Of a DNA stretch of 64,000 nt, positions 27,023 through 37,618 are shown piece after piece. The notes beneath the pieces are model-generated. The model had not been told where the DNA came from and searched no databases. It was given only the letters and a program-made list of their open reading frames with translations. Position 1 is the stretch's first letter, and each line of letters opens with the position of its first letter. A program made the translations under genes and the position numbers. Source of the DNA: Tritrichomonas musculus (Eukaryota > Parabasalia > Tritrichomonadida > Tritrichomonadidae); assembly GCA_039105265.1 (NCBI GenBank), contig JAPFFF010000065.1, positions 558,001 to 622,000 on the forward strand, read 5' to 3'.

Positions 27023-29455
27023 ATGGGTAAAATCACAGGTTTTTGTCCTTCGAATCATTTGAAGGCAGTTCTTTATAGAAGATACATTACATTCAAACGT
27101 TCATGGAGATCAATAATTATCTCAATGGCAGAAACTTTATTTTTATCTGCCTTAGGAATTGCTGTTTATTATATGATGGTTGGAATGGACTCAATTAAAG
27201 ATGATCCAGTCACTTTTAATAGTTACACCAGAGAAATCCAAGATTTTATTATTATTAATACCAAAAACAATCCAATAGGAGCAGAAGTTGTACAAAAACT
27301 AACCAATAAGTATAAAGAGCAAACTGGCAAAAATCCAGACATTATAAACTTTAATAGTGCCACTGAAATGCAAGATACTTTATATAATCTCCAAAAATCA
27401 AAAAAAATGGGGCGATTAATTCCCTTTGCCTTAGATTTCAATCAAAATCCGTCAGACATAGTTATTTTTACCAATTCATCTACTAATGATGAAATTGAAA
27501 ATCCAGATTATCTTGAAATTTACTCATTTGTCCTAGTTGGCCAAGCCCTATGGGAACTTCAATATAACACAGCCAATAAGCCAAGCAGCATCAACTTTAT
27601 CTTTATTAGAATGAATAAAAATGGAGTGAGCTCTATTTTTCAGGCCTTATGTCCCACTTTTTTAGTATTTGGCCTTTTAACGTTCATCATGATTGTGATA
27701 ACGACGCCCATTACTGACATTCGAGGTGAAGTTCGCACTTACATGGTCCAGTGCACATTAAAAATATTTCCATACTGGCTTGGCGCATTTATCATTGATT
27801 TTGTCATTTGGATAATGATCACGACCATTTTGTGGGGCCTTTTTAATTTAGGCTGGATTAAACCATTCCACGACAACCTATTTTCATTTTGGTGGCTTTT
27901 GACATGCCAAGGTCCATCATTTTTATTATTTATGTATTCGTTTTCTTTCTGTTTTAATGATGCAACTTCTGGTCCACGTCAAATCTTCATTATTTTATTG
28001 ATTGCCAATTTTGTGATTATGGTTTTGACGTTGATTATCAAAACGACTGATTTGATTGACCATAAAACAGAGAAAGTGCTGAATTGGATTTGGTCCTTGT
28101 TTCCGAGTGTCTCGATTCAACAAGGCATCTATTTGATTATGTTGCACACTGGACTGAGTAAGATGAATTTCAGTGAGTATTGGAAAGATGAAGAAACGAA
28201 GCCATTCTTCATCATGCAATGGGTTGACATTGTCATTTACGGCGTAATTTTGACCATAATTGAAATTACAAGACAATCTATTGAAAGAGCTGCTGCTAAG
28301 CATTCTTTCTCTAGTTACTCCGACTTTTTTAAAAGATTAAAAGACTCAAACCAAGAATCGCCTGAAACAAGGAAAATGGAAGAAGAAGTTCGTAATTCGC
28401 ACGATTGGGTTGTGAGAATTGAGGATGTTTCTCGTTTGTTCATTAACACTGCAGGGAAGCCAATTCCCGCTGTAAATAATGTCTGTCTTGGCATTAAAAA
28501 TGGTTCGTGTTTTGGATTCCTTGGTGCGAATGGTGCTGGCAAGACGACGTTAATGAGAATGATTACTGGAATGTTGCCAAAATCATCTGGATCGATTGAA
28601 ATCTTTGAGACACCGATTGAAGACATAAAGGACAAAACGGTTATTTCAATATGTCCTCAATTTAACACGCATTTATTGAGTGAATTGACACCGAATGAGC
28701 ATTTCAAGATTTATTCGTGGCTGTTTCAAAAAGATCCAGAAGAATCGAAGAATTTGACCGATTCATTGATTTCAGAACTGGAATTGACCGATTTTCAAGA
28801 CATTCCAATTCGAGAACTGAGTGGTGGAGATGTTCGTAAGTTTGCAATTGCATTGAGTTTCTTTGGTCCTTCCAAATTACTTCTTCTTGATGAGCCGACG
28901 GCTTTTCTCGATCCCGTTGCCTGTCGTTGTGTTCAAGAGATGATTCTGGAACACAAAGGCGAAAAGACATTCATGCTTTGCACTCACATTTTAAGCGAGG
29001 CAGAACTTTTGTGCGATATCATTTCAATCATGGTGAGAGGGAACGTTTACACAGTTGGTACGCCTCAATATTTGACACAGAAATTCGGAACGGAATATAA
29101 AATTGACATAATGCTTGACGATGCTTCTGAAAATTCTCAGAAAAAAATGGACAACTTTTTCAATAAAGAATTGCCTTTTGCTAACTTGAATATTACGCGG
29201 CCTGCTTCTAGGATTTACTCCGTTCCCGCTTCCAAAATTAAAATGTCAGATCTTTTCTTGTTGTTGGAAAAGGGCCAGATTGAAAATAACGGTTATAAAT
29301 ACTTCACATGCTCAACTAGCTCGTTGGAAAGAGTGTTTATGGAAATCGTTCGTATTTCTGAACAACAAGAAGAAAATGAATTATCTGATTTAGAAGATAA
29401 TTATTTGGGATATCATTCATCTAGTAATGATTCTTTAGACGAATTATCATCTTGA
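27023..29455 (+). CDS. ABCA-type half transporter, divergent partner
   Basis: The ATG at 27023 gives 810 residues. A first membrane helix (IIISMAETLFLSALGIAVYY), an extracytoplasmic loop, a helical block (about 205-420), then the nucleotide-binding domain: Walker A GANGAGKTT, signature LSGGDVRK, Walker B LLLLDEP, D-loop AFLD and CTHILSEAE with the switch His. The signature is slightly off consensus (GGDV for GGQK), as is common for one half of an asymmetric ABC pair. The C-terminus ends in an acidic Ser/Asp tail. Since its neighbour is also a half transporter and they share a promoter region, the two may form a heterodimer; that is inference. Confidence 0.9.
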   Translation: MGKITGFCPSNHLKAVLYRRYITFKRSWRSIIISMAETLFLSALGIAVYYMMVGMDSIKDDPVTFNSYTREIQDFIIINTKNNPIGAEVVQKLTNKYKEQTGKNPDIINFNSATEMQDTLYNLQKSKKMGRLIPFALDFNQNPSDIVIFTNSSTNDEIENPDYLEIYSFVLVGQALWELQYNTANKPSSINFIFIRMNKNGVSSIFQALCPTFLVFGLLTFIMIVITTPITDIRGEVRTYMVQCTLKIFPYWLGAFIIDFVIWIMITTILWGLFNLGWIKPFHDNLFSFWWLLTCQGPSFLLFMYSFSFCFNDATSGPRQIFIILLIANFVIMVLTLIIKTTDLIDHKTEKVLNWIWSLFPSVSIQQGIYLIMLHTGLSKMNFSEYWKDEETKPFFIMQWVDIVIYGVILTIIEITRQSIERAAAKHSFSSYSDFFKRLKDSNQESPETRKMEEEVRNSHDWVVRIEDVSRLFINTAGKPIPAVNNVCLGIKNGSCFGFLGANGAGKTTLMRMITGMLPKSSGSIEIFETPIEDIKDKTVISICPQFNTHLLSELTPNEHFKIYSWLFQKDPEESKNLTDSLISELELTDFQDIPIRELSGGDVRKFAIALSFFGPSKLLLLDEPTAFLDPVACRCVQEMILEHKGEKTFMLCTHILSEAELLCDIISIMVRGNVYTVGTPQYLTQKFGTEYKIDIMLDDASENSQKKMDNFFNKELPFANLNITRPASRIYSVPASKIKMSDLFLLLEKGQIENNGYKYFTCSTSSLERVFMEIVRISEQQEENELSDLEDNYLGYHSSSNDSLDELSS

Positions 29456-29932
29456 TTTTTATTATTATTATTATATAGAACTAATAAACAATTATAAATA
29501 ATTAAACTTATTCTTTTTTTTTTTTTAATTTTGCTTCTATATTCGTTGTAAAAATAGAGAAAATGGCAAAATCTGGAATAAAATAAAAATATATTTTAAT
29601 TATTATTATGCTCCTAATAGAAAAAATTGTAAAAAGATCATTTTTTAATTTGAACACTTTTTTGAATTGATTATTTTAAAAAGTTTAATATAACGTACAG
29701 GTTCATTTCAATTGCATTCAATTTTTCTCCAGAAAATATTCTCTTTATTTCTTTAAATATTTTAGTCCTTTATATTTTTTAAATAAAAAATGCAAATTAT
29801 TTTGTTAATCTTACATTAATGTTATTCACAAATGTATCAAATTCTCGAGAAAATATAAAAGGGCCATTTTTTTCTTTTTAATTGAAATAATTAGACCAAA
29901 TATCCTTTCATTTCTTCAAAAGTTTCATTGAA
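29456..29932. other. Intergenic gap
   Basis: AT-rich with poly-T. Two TCATT motifs occur in the last 30 bases before the ATG at 29933 and could be initiators. Nothing else seen. Confidence 0.35.
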
Positions 29933-32900
29933 ATGCAAAAAAACTTTAATGAGTTTCAAAATATTTTTAGAAACAAAGCCATTGCAATGAAAAATAAATA
30001 TTTGCAAAAAATTCTGTATAAGATTGAATTCCTTTTTTTACCCAACAACTTCAACGATATATTAACAAAATATCTTCAAAATAAATCAAAAATTTTTATT
30101 ATTGATGAATATAAAGACGAAAAAGATGACAAATATTTGCTTGTTTGTTTTGATTACAAATTAATAATTTTAAATTATGAAAAAAGTTTACAATATCTTA
30201 GCAACTTCTTTTCTCAGCAAGAACACTTAGAGACGTATTTCTTAAACGAAAATTCAATTTTTGGATCAAACATTAAAATAGCAGATAAAATATTTTTACA
30301 TGAAATTAAACGATTGACCAACCAATCTAATATCAGCCAATTCACATCATTTTCCAGAAAAATAGTCAATTGTATTTCAGGATTTTTAATTAAGAAAAGT
30401 TATGAAAATACTTTGATAAAATACAAAAACAAGATACATGAAGAGTTTCTCTTTGAAGAACGGAAAGAAATGATTTTTAAAGAAGAAGATTACGTTGTTT
30501 TGCGAGAACTTGGACGAGGAAGTTCATCCGACGTTAATTTGATTTATTATTACAAAAATGAAGAATTACTTGTGTTGAAACGTCCATTTGATGAAGGCAT
30601 TGATACGGTTAGGAGAGAACGACAAAATTATTTAAAATTCAATTTTCCATTTATGCCCAAATACTACGGTTATGTTTGCCAAAATGATCGAGAATACATC
30701 ATAATTGAATTTATAATTGGCCAAACACTTGAAAAATACGATTTGACGAAACTCAATAAAACTGAAAAATATGAAATCATTTTTCAATTAAGTCAAACAA
30801 TTAAATACTTTCACTCGAAAGAGCATGTGTATCGTGATTTTAAACTGGACAACATTATTATTGATGTGAACAAGAATGGAATTCTTATCGATTTTGATCG
30901 AACAAAAAACAGAAAATTTGAACAGTGAATTTTTATCACAAGAATATTTTACAAACCAAAAATATTCATATGAAGATGATGTTAAGTCATTAAGTGGTAT
31001 AGATCATTACTTAATTACAGGTGAAAAACCAAATCAAAATAACGCAAATGATCATGTAGATATTATAGACGAATCAGAAAAATCGGTAGAAAGTTTTTTA
31101 AAGAATGATTTTTATAATTATGGAATTGCTTTCTTACATGGGTCAAACTGCATGCAAAACATAGATAAAGCAATTTATTATTTTACTCTGGCAGCAAATC
31201 AAAATAATTCTTATGCACAAATAGGACTTGGGATTATTTATTATTCAGGTAAATACATAGAACGAGATATCAACAAATCAATTCATTATTTTACATTTGC
31301 ATCAAATCAAAATAATTCATATGCACAATGTTTACTTGGAGCCATTTATTGTGAAAGTAAATATATCACAAGAGAAATAAATAAATCAATTCATTATTTT
31401 ACACTTTCATCAAATCAAAATAATCCATATGCACAATATGAACTTGGAGTTATGTATTATGAAGGTAAATACATAGAACGAGATATCAATAAATCAATTC
31501 ATTATTTGACACTCTCAGCAAACCAAAATTACACAAAAGCACAACTTTTTCTAGGATTTTTTTATTATGAAGGAGAATATGGCACATTAAATATCAACAA
31601 ATCAATTCATTATTTGCAACTTGCAGCAAATCAAAATGATCCAAAAGCACAATATTTACTTGGAGTTATTTATTATGAAGGTAAACATATCGCACAAGAT
31701 ATCAAAAAATCAATTCATTATTTGATACTCTCAGCAAACCAAAATGATCCAAAAGCACAATTTAAACTTGGAGTTATTTATTATGAAAATAAACATATCA
31801 AACAAGATATCAAGAAATCAATTCATTATTTGCAACTTGCAGCAAATCAAAATGATTCATATGCGCAGTTTAATCTTGGAATTATTTATTATGAAGGTAA
31901 ATATATAGAACGAGATATCAATAAATCAATTCATTATTTGACACTCTCAGCAAACCAAAATTACGCAAATGCACAATATAAACTTGGAATTATTTATTAT
32001 GAAGGTAAATACATAGAACGAGATATCAATAAATCAATTCATTATTTTACGCTATTAGCAAATCAAAATTACGCAAATGCACAATATAAACTTGGAATTA
32101 TTTATTATGAAGGTAAATACATAGAACGAGATATCAATAAATCAATTCATTATTTGACACTCTCAGCAAACCAAAATTACGCAAATGCACAATATAAACT
32201 TGGAATTGTTTATTATGAAGGTAAATATATCACACGAGATATCAATAAATCAATTCATTATTTGACACTTGCTTCAAATAAAAATAATTCAGATGCACAA
32301 TATGAACTTGGAATTATTTATTATGAAGGTAAATACATAGAACGAGATATCAATAAATCAATTCATTATTTGACACTCTCAGCAAACCAAAATTACACAA
32401 ATGCACAATATAAACTTGGAGTTATGTATTATTTTGGTGAATATATCACAAGAGATATCAGTAAATCAATTCATTATTTGACACTTGCTTCAAATAAAAA
32501 TAATTCAGATGCACAATATGAACTTGGAATTATTTATTATGAAGGTAAATACATAGAACGAGATATCAATAAATCAATTCATTATTTGACACTCTCAGCA
32601 AACCAAAATTACACAAATGCACAATATGAACTTGGAGTTATGTATTATTTTGGTGAATATATCACAAGAGATATCAGTAAATCAATTCATTATTTGACAC
32701 TTGCTGCAAATCAAAATGATTCATATGCACAACTTTTACTAGGAGTTATTTATCTTGAATGTGAATATATCACAAGAGATATCAAAAAATCAATTCATTA
32801 TTTTACACTTTCATCAAATCAAAATAATCCATATGCACGATATGAACTTGGAGTTATGTATTATTTTGGTAAATATATCACAAGAGATATCAATAAATCA

Positions 32901-33695
32901 ATTCATTATTTGACACTCTCAGCAAATCAAAATAATTCAGATGCGCAACTTTTACTTGGTATTACTTATTGTGAAGGCAAATATATCACACGTGATATCA
33001 ATAAATCAATTTATTATTTGCAACTTGCTGCAAATCAAGATAATCGGAATTCGCAGTTTGTTCTTGGATGCATTTATTATGAAGGATTGATTACTAATTA
33101 TGATATCGAAAAAGCAATTCATTACTTCAAAGAAGTGTCGTGCTTCAACAACCAGTATGCGAAAAACAATCTTGGAATTATATATAAAACAGGTCAGGGA
33201 GTCGAAGCAAATCCTTCTGGCTCAATTGTTTACTTTGAAGAAGCCATTCGCCAAAAAAGTGACAAAGTTGCGATGTTCAATCTTGCACACATTTATTTCT
33301 ATGAAGAAGCAGGAATTTCGAATCTTGATAAAGCGATTGAATTATTAGTGAAGTCAACTCTCCAAAATACGATTTACTCTCTTGATCTTTTATGCTTGGC
33401 AGTGATCAAGAAATATGAATCACCGGACATTTTTAAAATTTATGATTTCTTTCGCACGATAGACTATGAAAATAGCTGGATTCTTTCAAAAAAAGTCATA
33501 CATAAAATCGAATCACTCAATCTAATGGAATCTATTTATTATGATTGTTTATATGATTATCTCAAAGGAATCAATCTTGTTTATTATGGAAACAAAATTG
33601 AAAATCAAACACGAAAGAAAAAAATTGAAATAATAGATCATCGTCCAGTTATCAATGAATTTTTTTATGAAGGACTGGGCGATATCGAAATTTGA
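29933..33695 (+). CDS. Kinase-Sel1 repeat protein, split by a one-base shift
   Basis: From the ATG at 29933 one frame runs to a TGA at 30926-30928; the next frame runs from about 30905 to 33695. The first gives a helical N-terminal region (about 1-180) and a kinase domain: GRGSSSDVN, VLKRP, VYRDFKLDNIII and IDFDRT. The DFG motif is DFD. The second begins with the end of that kinase domain (FLSQEYFTNQKYSYEDDVKS) and carries about 20 Sel1-like repeats. The frames meet at a run of six A (30904-30909); with five A the reading would be continuous. It is either a sequencing error in the run or a recent break. Trichomonads have many intact kinase-Sel1 proteins of this plan, so one gene is likely. 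Sel1 arrays act as scaffolds. Confidence 0.8.
31170..33332 (+). repeat. About 20 tandem Sel1-like units of 108 bp
   Basis: Each unit encodes 36 residues of the form SIHYLTLSANQN...AQYxLGxIYYEGKYIxRDINK; the last is 37. Units 1-3 and 18-20 are diverged; units 8-14 are nearly identical, and the pair 11-12 is repeated almost exactly as 13-14. This indicates recent unequal exchange in the middle of the array. Confidence 0.9.
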
Positions 33696-34202
33696 TTAAT
33701 ATCAATTGATATCAATTTTTCTAATTGATTCATTTCAAAAACTTTACATTATATTAAAAATACTAAAAAATATACACTTGCAACATATGTTTTTTTATTA
33801 TGATTAAGAATCACATTGCAAAAAATTGCAAAAGAGTCTTTTTTACATTGCCCATAAATGCCCACTTGATCGTCAAACCGCTTTACAATAATTAAATTTT
33901 TTTCATGCTCGTGAATTTTGAATATTAATAACTATCTTTAGAATATTAACGGGTAATGAATTCATTTGAAATCTTTTTGGTATATTTAGAATATCTTTAG
34001 AATATTAAAAAAAAAAAAAAAAAAAAAAATTCATGTGAATATACATTCAATTGAAAATAATGCACCATGCTTTTATAATATTGTGGTGATTTAAATTAGT
34101 ATATATTTCTTTATAAAATCATCATATATTAGAATTGAAACGCAATTACTACTGCATGCAAAAAAGATAAATAAAAAAGGTAATCAATAATTATTTATTA
34201 AA
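33696..34202. other. Convergent intergenic gap
   Basis: AT-rich. Holds two copies of CTTTAGAATATTAA (about 33936 and 33993) and a run of about 24 A near 34005. No gene seen. Confidence 0.4.
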
Positions 34203-35633
34203 TTATTCAAAAGATTTTTCATTCCCATCTGGATATTTCACGATCAAATCAGTAGCGATTTTTTCGAACATCGAAACAATGGAATCTCTATCGTCCCATG
34301 AAGTCACAAAGAGTCCACACATTTTATTTGAGGATGCGAAAGATTCAATGTCTTCCTTTTTATTTTCCCACTGAAGGTCGGACTTCGTAGCTGTCAGATA
34401 AATATTTGCGTCATAAGAGTTAGAATTTTCTTTGACCAATTTGATCCACTTTTGTGTCTCTTTATAATCGTCATGGACGCTTATGTCTGTGAAGACGATC
34501 GCTGCGTGTGCAACGTTGAGGTACTTTGAAAGGACACGGTTAGTTGACTCGCTTCCTGGTGCATCAAAAATTGAGATGTTCACATCACCAAATTCAGTTT
34601 TGACGGTTATTTTATCGTTGACAATAGCTGGTGTCGTCTGTGGCTGCGGATGGTTAGCCGCGATGTTCTTCATGACTTCAAGAAGGGCTGACTTCCCTGA
34701 ATTGTTATTTCCAAGCAAAAAGACGTTAAATTCAAACGGCTCCTTCTGAATTTCCGTTTGACTCCATTGCGGGTAGTAGTTCTTGAGGTAGTGGGCAACA
34801 ACTGGGAACTTTATTTTTATTAACGAGTAATATGTTGGATCAGTCAAATTTTGAATGATTTGGTCAAATGTTGGTCGTTCTTTAGGATTTTTTGACCAGC
34901 ACTTTTGGAAAAAGTTTTTCCAGTTCTTATCTTTGATCAGGGAAAGATCGGGACGCTTGCCTTTCAGGATATTCGATATTTGCATGTAATGTGGACCTTC
35001 AACAAATGGATCTAAACCTGTAAATATCTTGTAGGCAACCATTGAATATGAATAAACATCTGCTTTGTTATCAAATTCTTTGTCTTCTAATATTTCGGGA
35101 GCTGAATAAACTGGGGAATCTAGATCTGTTAGACCTTTCTTCGAAAACTTTGAAAGACCATAATCGGTAATATGTGGGTAATTTCGTTCATCAAGAATAA
35201 TGTTGTTCGGATTTAGGTCGCCATGTATAATATCTTTGGAGTGTAGATATTGCATTCCAAGAGCAATTCCTAATAAATTAAGATATCTTTTTGTAATCGT
35301 AAATAATTTTCTTTCTGTGGCAAAGACTTGATTTAATGATCCTTTTGGGAAGTAATCGGTAATAATTGTGAAATTGTTTTCATCGAAAAAGTTAACGATA
35401 TTGAAACCTTGTAATTTTGTAATCGCTGAATTTTCTAGTTTTGAATAACTATTCATTAATGTTGAAAAATAAACTTGGTCTACTTCGTTTGTAAATTCTT
35501 TATGGCTAACTTTAGCTGTATATTTTTGATGAGTGCTCACATTTTCGACTAAATATAGATGACCAAAAGATCCAGAGCCTAGAATTCCTATTATTTTATA
35601 TTCTTTAAGATCAACTATCGATTCGGATTGCAT
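34203..35633 (-). CDS. Kinase-like domain fused to a Ras-like GTPase domain
   Basis: The ATG at 35633 (MQSESIVDLKEYK) gives 476 residues. Residues 12-265 are a TKL-type kinase fold: GSGSFG, Lys41 in YTAK, APE at 178-180, DVYSYS and KERPTF. The catalytic loop is HGDLNPNN (137-144): the Asp and the metal-binding Asn are kept, but the usual Lys is Asn141 and HRD is HGD; the DFG is DYG. Activity may be weak. Residues about 300-470 form a small-GTPase fold: G1 GNNNSGKS (308-315), G3 DAPG (357-360), G4 TKSD (416-419). There is no C-terminal prenylation Cys. Kinase first and GTPase last is the reverse of Roco proteins, and no COR domain is present. A signalling role is inferred. Confidence 0.85.
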   Translation of the reverse strand: MQSESIVDLKEYKIIGILGSGSFGHLYLVENVSTHQKYTAKVSHKEFTNEVDQVYFSTLMNSYSKLENSAITKLQGFNIVNFFDENNFTIITDYFPKGSLNQVFATERKLFTITKRYLNLLGIALGMQYLHSKDIIHGDLNPNNIILDERNYPHITDYGLSKFSKKGLTDLDSPVYSAPEILEDKEFDNKADVYSYSMVAYKIFTGLDPFVEGPHYMQISNILKGKRPDLSLIKDKNWKNFFQKCWSKNPKERPTFDQIIQNLTDPTYYSLIKIKFPVVAHYLKNYYPQWSQTEIQKEPFEFNVFLLGNNNSGKSALLEVMKNIAANHPQPQTTPAIVNDKITVKTEFGDVNISIFDAPGSESTNRVLSKYLNVAHAAIVFTDISVHDDYKETQKWIKLVKENSNSYDANIYLTATKSDLQWENKKEDIESFASSNKMCGLFVTSWDDRDSIVSMFEKIATDLIVKYPDGNEKSFE

Positions 35634-35800
35634 CAAAAGATTATATACCAACTAATTATTTGTAAATTGAAAAAGTGGATAAATGAAATGATTTATTTTA
35701 TATTAATTGAATTTTCTAGCGTCAGGTTTAGAATTTTTGAATTCATAAAAAGTAATAAAATAATGTTTTTTGATCTATTCATTTATTGAATGATCCCGAA

Positions 35801-35872
35801 GGGTGATTGGTCTAATTGTATGATTCTAGCTTTGTGTGCGATAGGCCTCGGGTTCAATTCCCGTATCGCCCC
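35801..35872 (+). tRNA. tRNA-Pro-like gene with anticodon TGT, possibly a pseudogene
   Basis: 72 bases fold as a cloverleaf: acceptor GGGTGAT with ATCGCCC, D-arm TGGTCTAAT, T-loop TTCAATT inside a good B box (GGTTCAATTCC), then TTTTTTTTT 5 bases downstream as a Pol III stop. The body is that of a eukaryotic tRNA-Pro. The anticodon loop TTTGTGT puts TGT (Thr) at 34-36 instead of TGG. The anticodon stem CTAGC/GCGAT has two mismatches, the first T-stem pair is T-T, and the D-loop has one G less than usual. A decayed tRNA-Pro copy is more likely than a working tRNA-Thr, but the promoter boxes and terminator look intact. Confidence 0.7.
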
Positions 35873-36469
35873 AATTTTTTTTTAAAGAATTTGGTGAAAA
35901 AAGAATTTTGGTATTTTAAATTTTCACCAAATTCTTTAATTAAATTATTTTGAAATACCTCCTCTCCATTAAAAGAAACAGCTTAATAAGAGCTTCAGCA
36001 TTTTCTTTTATTAATGAATAATGGAATTCGACTTCTGATCAGCTCAAATATTCAATGTTGTAATCATCAATTTCAATATGTATATGTCATTCTTCAAGAA
36101 TAAGTTCACTTGACGAAGACAAATCTAATAAATAATAGATTGTTTATATGAAAAGTTGAGAAGACTGATCAAATAAATAAAATAAATATATTTTAAATTA
36201 ATGAAAAGTATTTTTCTATTTGTTTAAATAATATTATATCTGGTTTTTATTTTTTTATTCTTTTTTTAAATAAGATATTTTGATTGTAAAATCAAAGATG
36301 AAAATTGAAAGATATTCTATCTTATATAAAACTTTTGATAAAATTTTTTCTCAATTTAAGAAGATAGTTTGAGTATCATTGAATTTTCAGTATCAAATTG
36401 AATGATATCATTTAGGATTTTGAATTAATTTCTTATTTCATTTTTAGTTCAATTTTACGCTTGCCACAT
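35873..36469. other. Intergenic gap downstream of the tRNA
   Basis: Poly-T then AT-rich DNA; a short inverted pair TTTGGTGAA/TTCACCAAA lies at about 35890-35935. TCATTT near 36438, 30 bases before the next ATG, could be an initiator. No other gene seen. Confidence 0.35.
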
Positions 36470-37264
36470 ATGTTGCATTTATTAAAAAAGCAAGAAGATC
36501 CGAAATACGAGCATAAAACAGAAAAGCTAGATCAGAAAGATAATCAATTTACCAGTAAAAAATTTCATAAAATCAGAAAAGATTCAACGAGAAAAATAAT
36601 GCTTAAATCATTAGGGAAAATTGGATTGTGTTTAAATGACCGAGATATAACTGATATTCCAAAAACTGATCTGGATAAAGTATGTTTTATTTTAATTAAT
36701 GATTGTGACAAGGAATTAGGAGTTGGGCCAATAAATGATGGTTATCTTATTGCGCTAAATCATAAAAAAATGGGCTACAAAGTATACTACCTATATAATG
36801 CTTTATATCTAGAATTTATTTCTTTTATTTGGTACTTTCTGGATAATACTTCTGATGCATTAACAATATTCTATTCAGGAAAGAATAAAAATGGTGAAGG
36901 AATCGATTTTTCAGATACATTATTAACAAAAAGTTCGCTTAATGATGTAATCGTTTCAAATTGCAACGGCAAAGCACGTGTTATGTTTATTACTGATAGT
37001 TTAAACGGTGGCTCTGTTTTTGATATAAAAGGGGCCAAAAATGTGATTTCGTTTTATGTTCGAAAAAGTAGTTTATGCGATAACAAACAAAATAAAAGAT
37101 CCCATGGAATTTTTACATATTATTTTTGCAAACTAACAAACGAATGCTCAACTATTACACCTCTCGAACTTACTGAAAAAATGGATGATTTACTTAGTCG
37201 TTTTGAAGAAGTCTTAGAATTTGATACAACCAGTGAAGAACTGGGTGAAAACCCGATATTTTAA
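36470..37264 (+). CDS. Caspase-like (clan CD) protein without catalytic His and Cys
   Basis: From the ATG at 36470, 264 residues; an upstream TTG is ignored. After a basic N-terminal 65 residues comes a caspase/metacaspase-like core: VCFILINDCDKELGVG (strand 1), DGYLIALNHKKMGYKVYYLY (helix and strand 2), ALTIFYSG at 130-137 (strand 3), GEGIDFSDTLL, then ARVMFITDSLNGGS at 169-182 (strand 4), HGIFTYYFCK and TPLELTEKM. In active members strand 3 ends YSGHG and strand 4 ends D-x-C-H-S-G. Here they read YSGKNK and DSLNGGS, so both dyad residues are gone. A pseudoenzyme with a binding or scaffold role is inferred. A long A run follows the stop. Confidence 0.65.
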   Translation: MLHLLKKQEDPKYEHKTEKLDQKDNQFTSKKFHKIRKDSTRKIMLKSLGKIGLCLNDRDITDIPKTDLDKVCFILINDCDKELGVGPINDGYLIALNHKKMGYKVYYLYNALYLEFISFIWYFLDNTSDALTIFYSGKNKNGEGIDFSDTLLTKSSLNDVIVSNCNGKARVMFITDSLNGGSVFDIKGAKNVISFYVRKSSLCDNKQNKRSHGIFTYYFCKLTNECSTITPLELTEKMDDLLSRFEEVLEFDTTSEELGENPIF

Positions 37265-37270
37265 AAAATA

Positions 37271-37301
<31 letters not shown>

Positions 37302-37496
37302 CTTTAATTAATTAAACTTTTAATAAACTGTAAGCATTACTTTCACAAAATATATAAAAAGCATCAAAAAAGATTTTTTTTTAAAAAAAAAAACCTTTAT
37401 ACTTTAAAAATCATTGAGATATAGATTTATATACAATTATTTAGGTATCACTTTTTGAGTTTTGTAAAATACTCAAAAAGTTATAAAACAGATATG

Positions 37497-37553
37497 TTCG
37501 TAAAGTTTTTCTTATATAACATATATGGCAAAAGATATGTTGATGGCTGGTTC
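37497..37553 (+). repeat. Permuted copy of an internal piece of the DUF4419 gene
   Basis: The gene reads block 1 (38387-38404, TATGTTGATGGCTGGTTC) then block 2 (38405-38440, from GTAAAGTTTTTC to GGCAAAAGA). Upstream of the gene, 37500-37535 is block 2 and 37536-37553 is block 1, with no base changed. Swapped order is what a tandem copy of blocks 1-2, trimmed at both ends, would leave. Confidence 0.85.
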
Positions 37554-37618
37554 ATTTATTTTGAAAATTAATAAAAAAAAATTTAAACTTTTTCATAACA
37601 AAATTTTTAAAAGATAAA

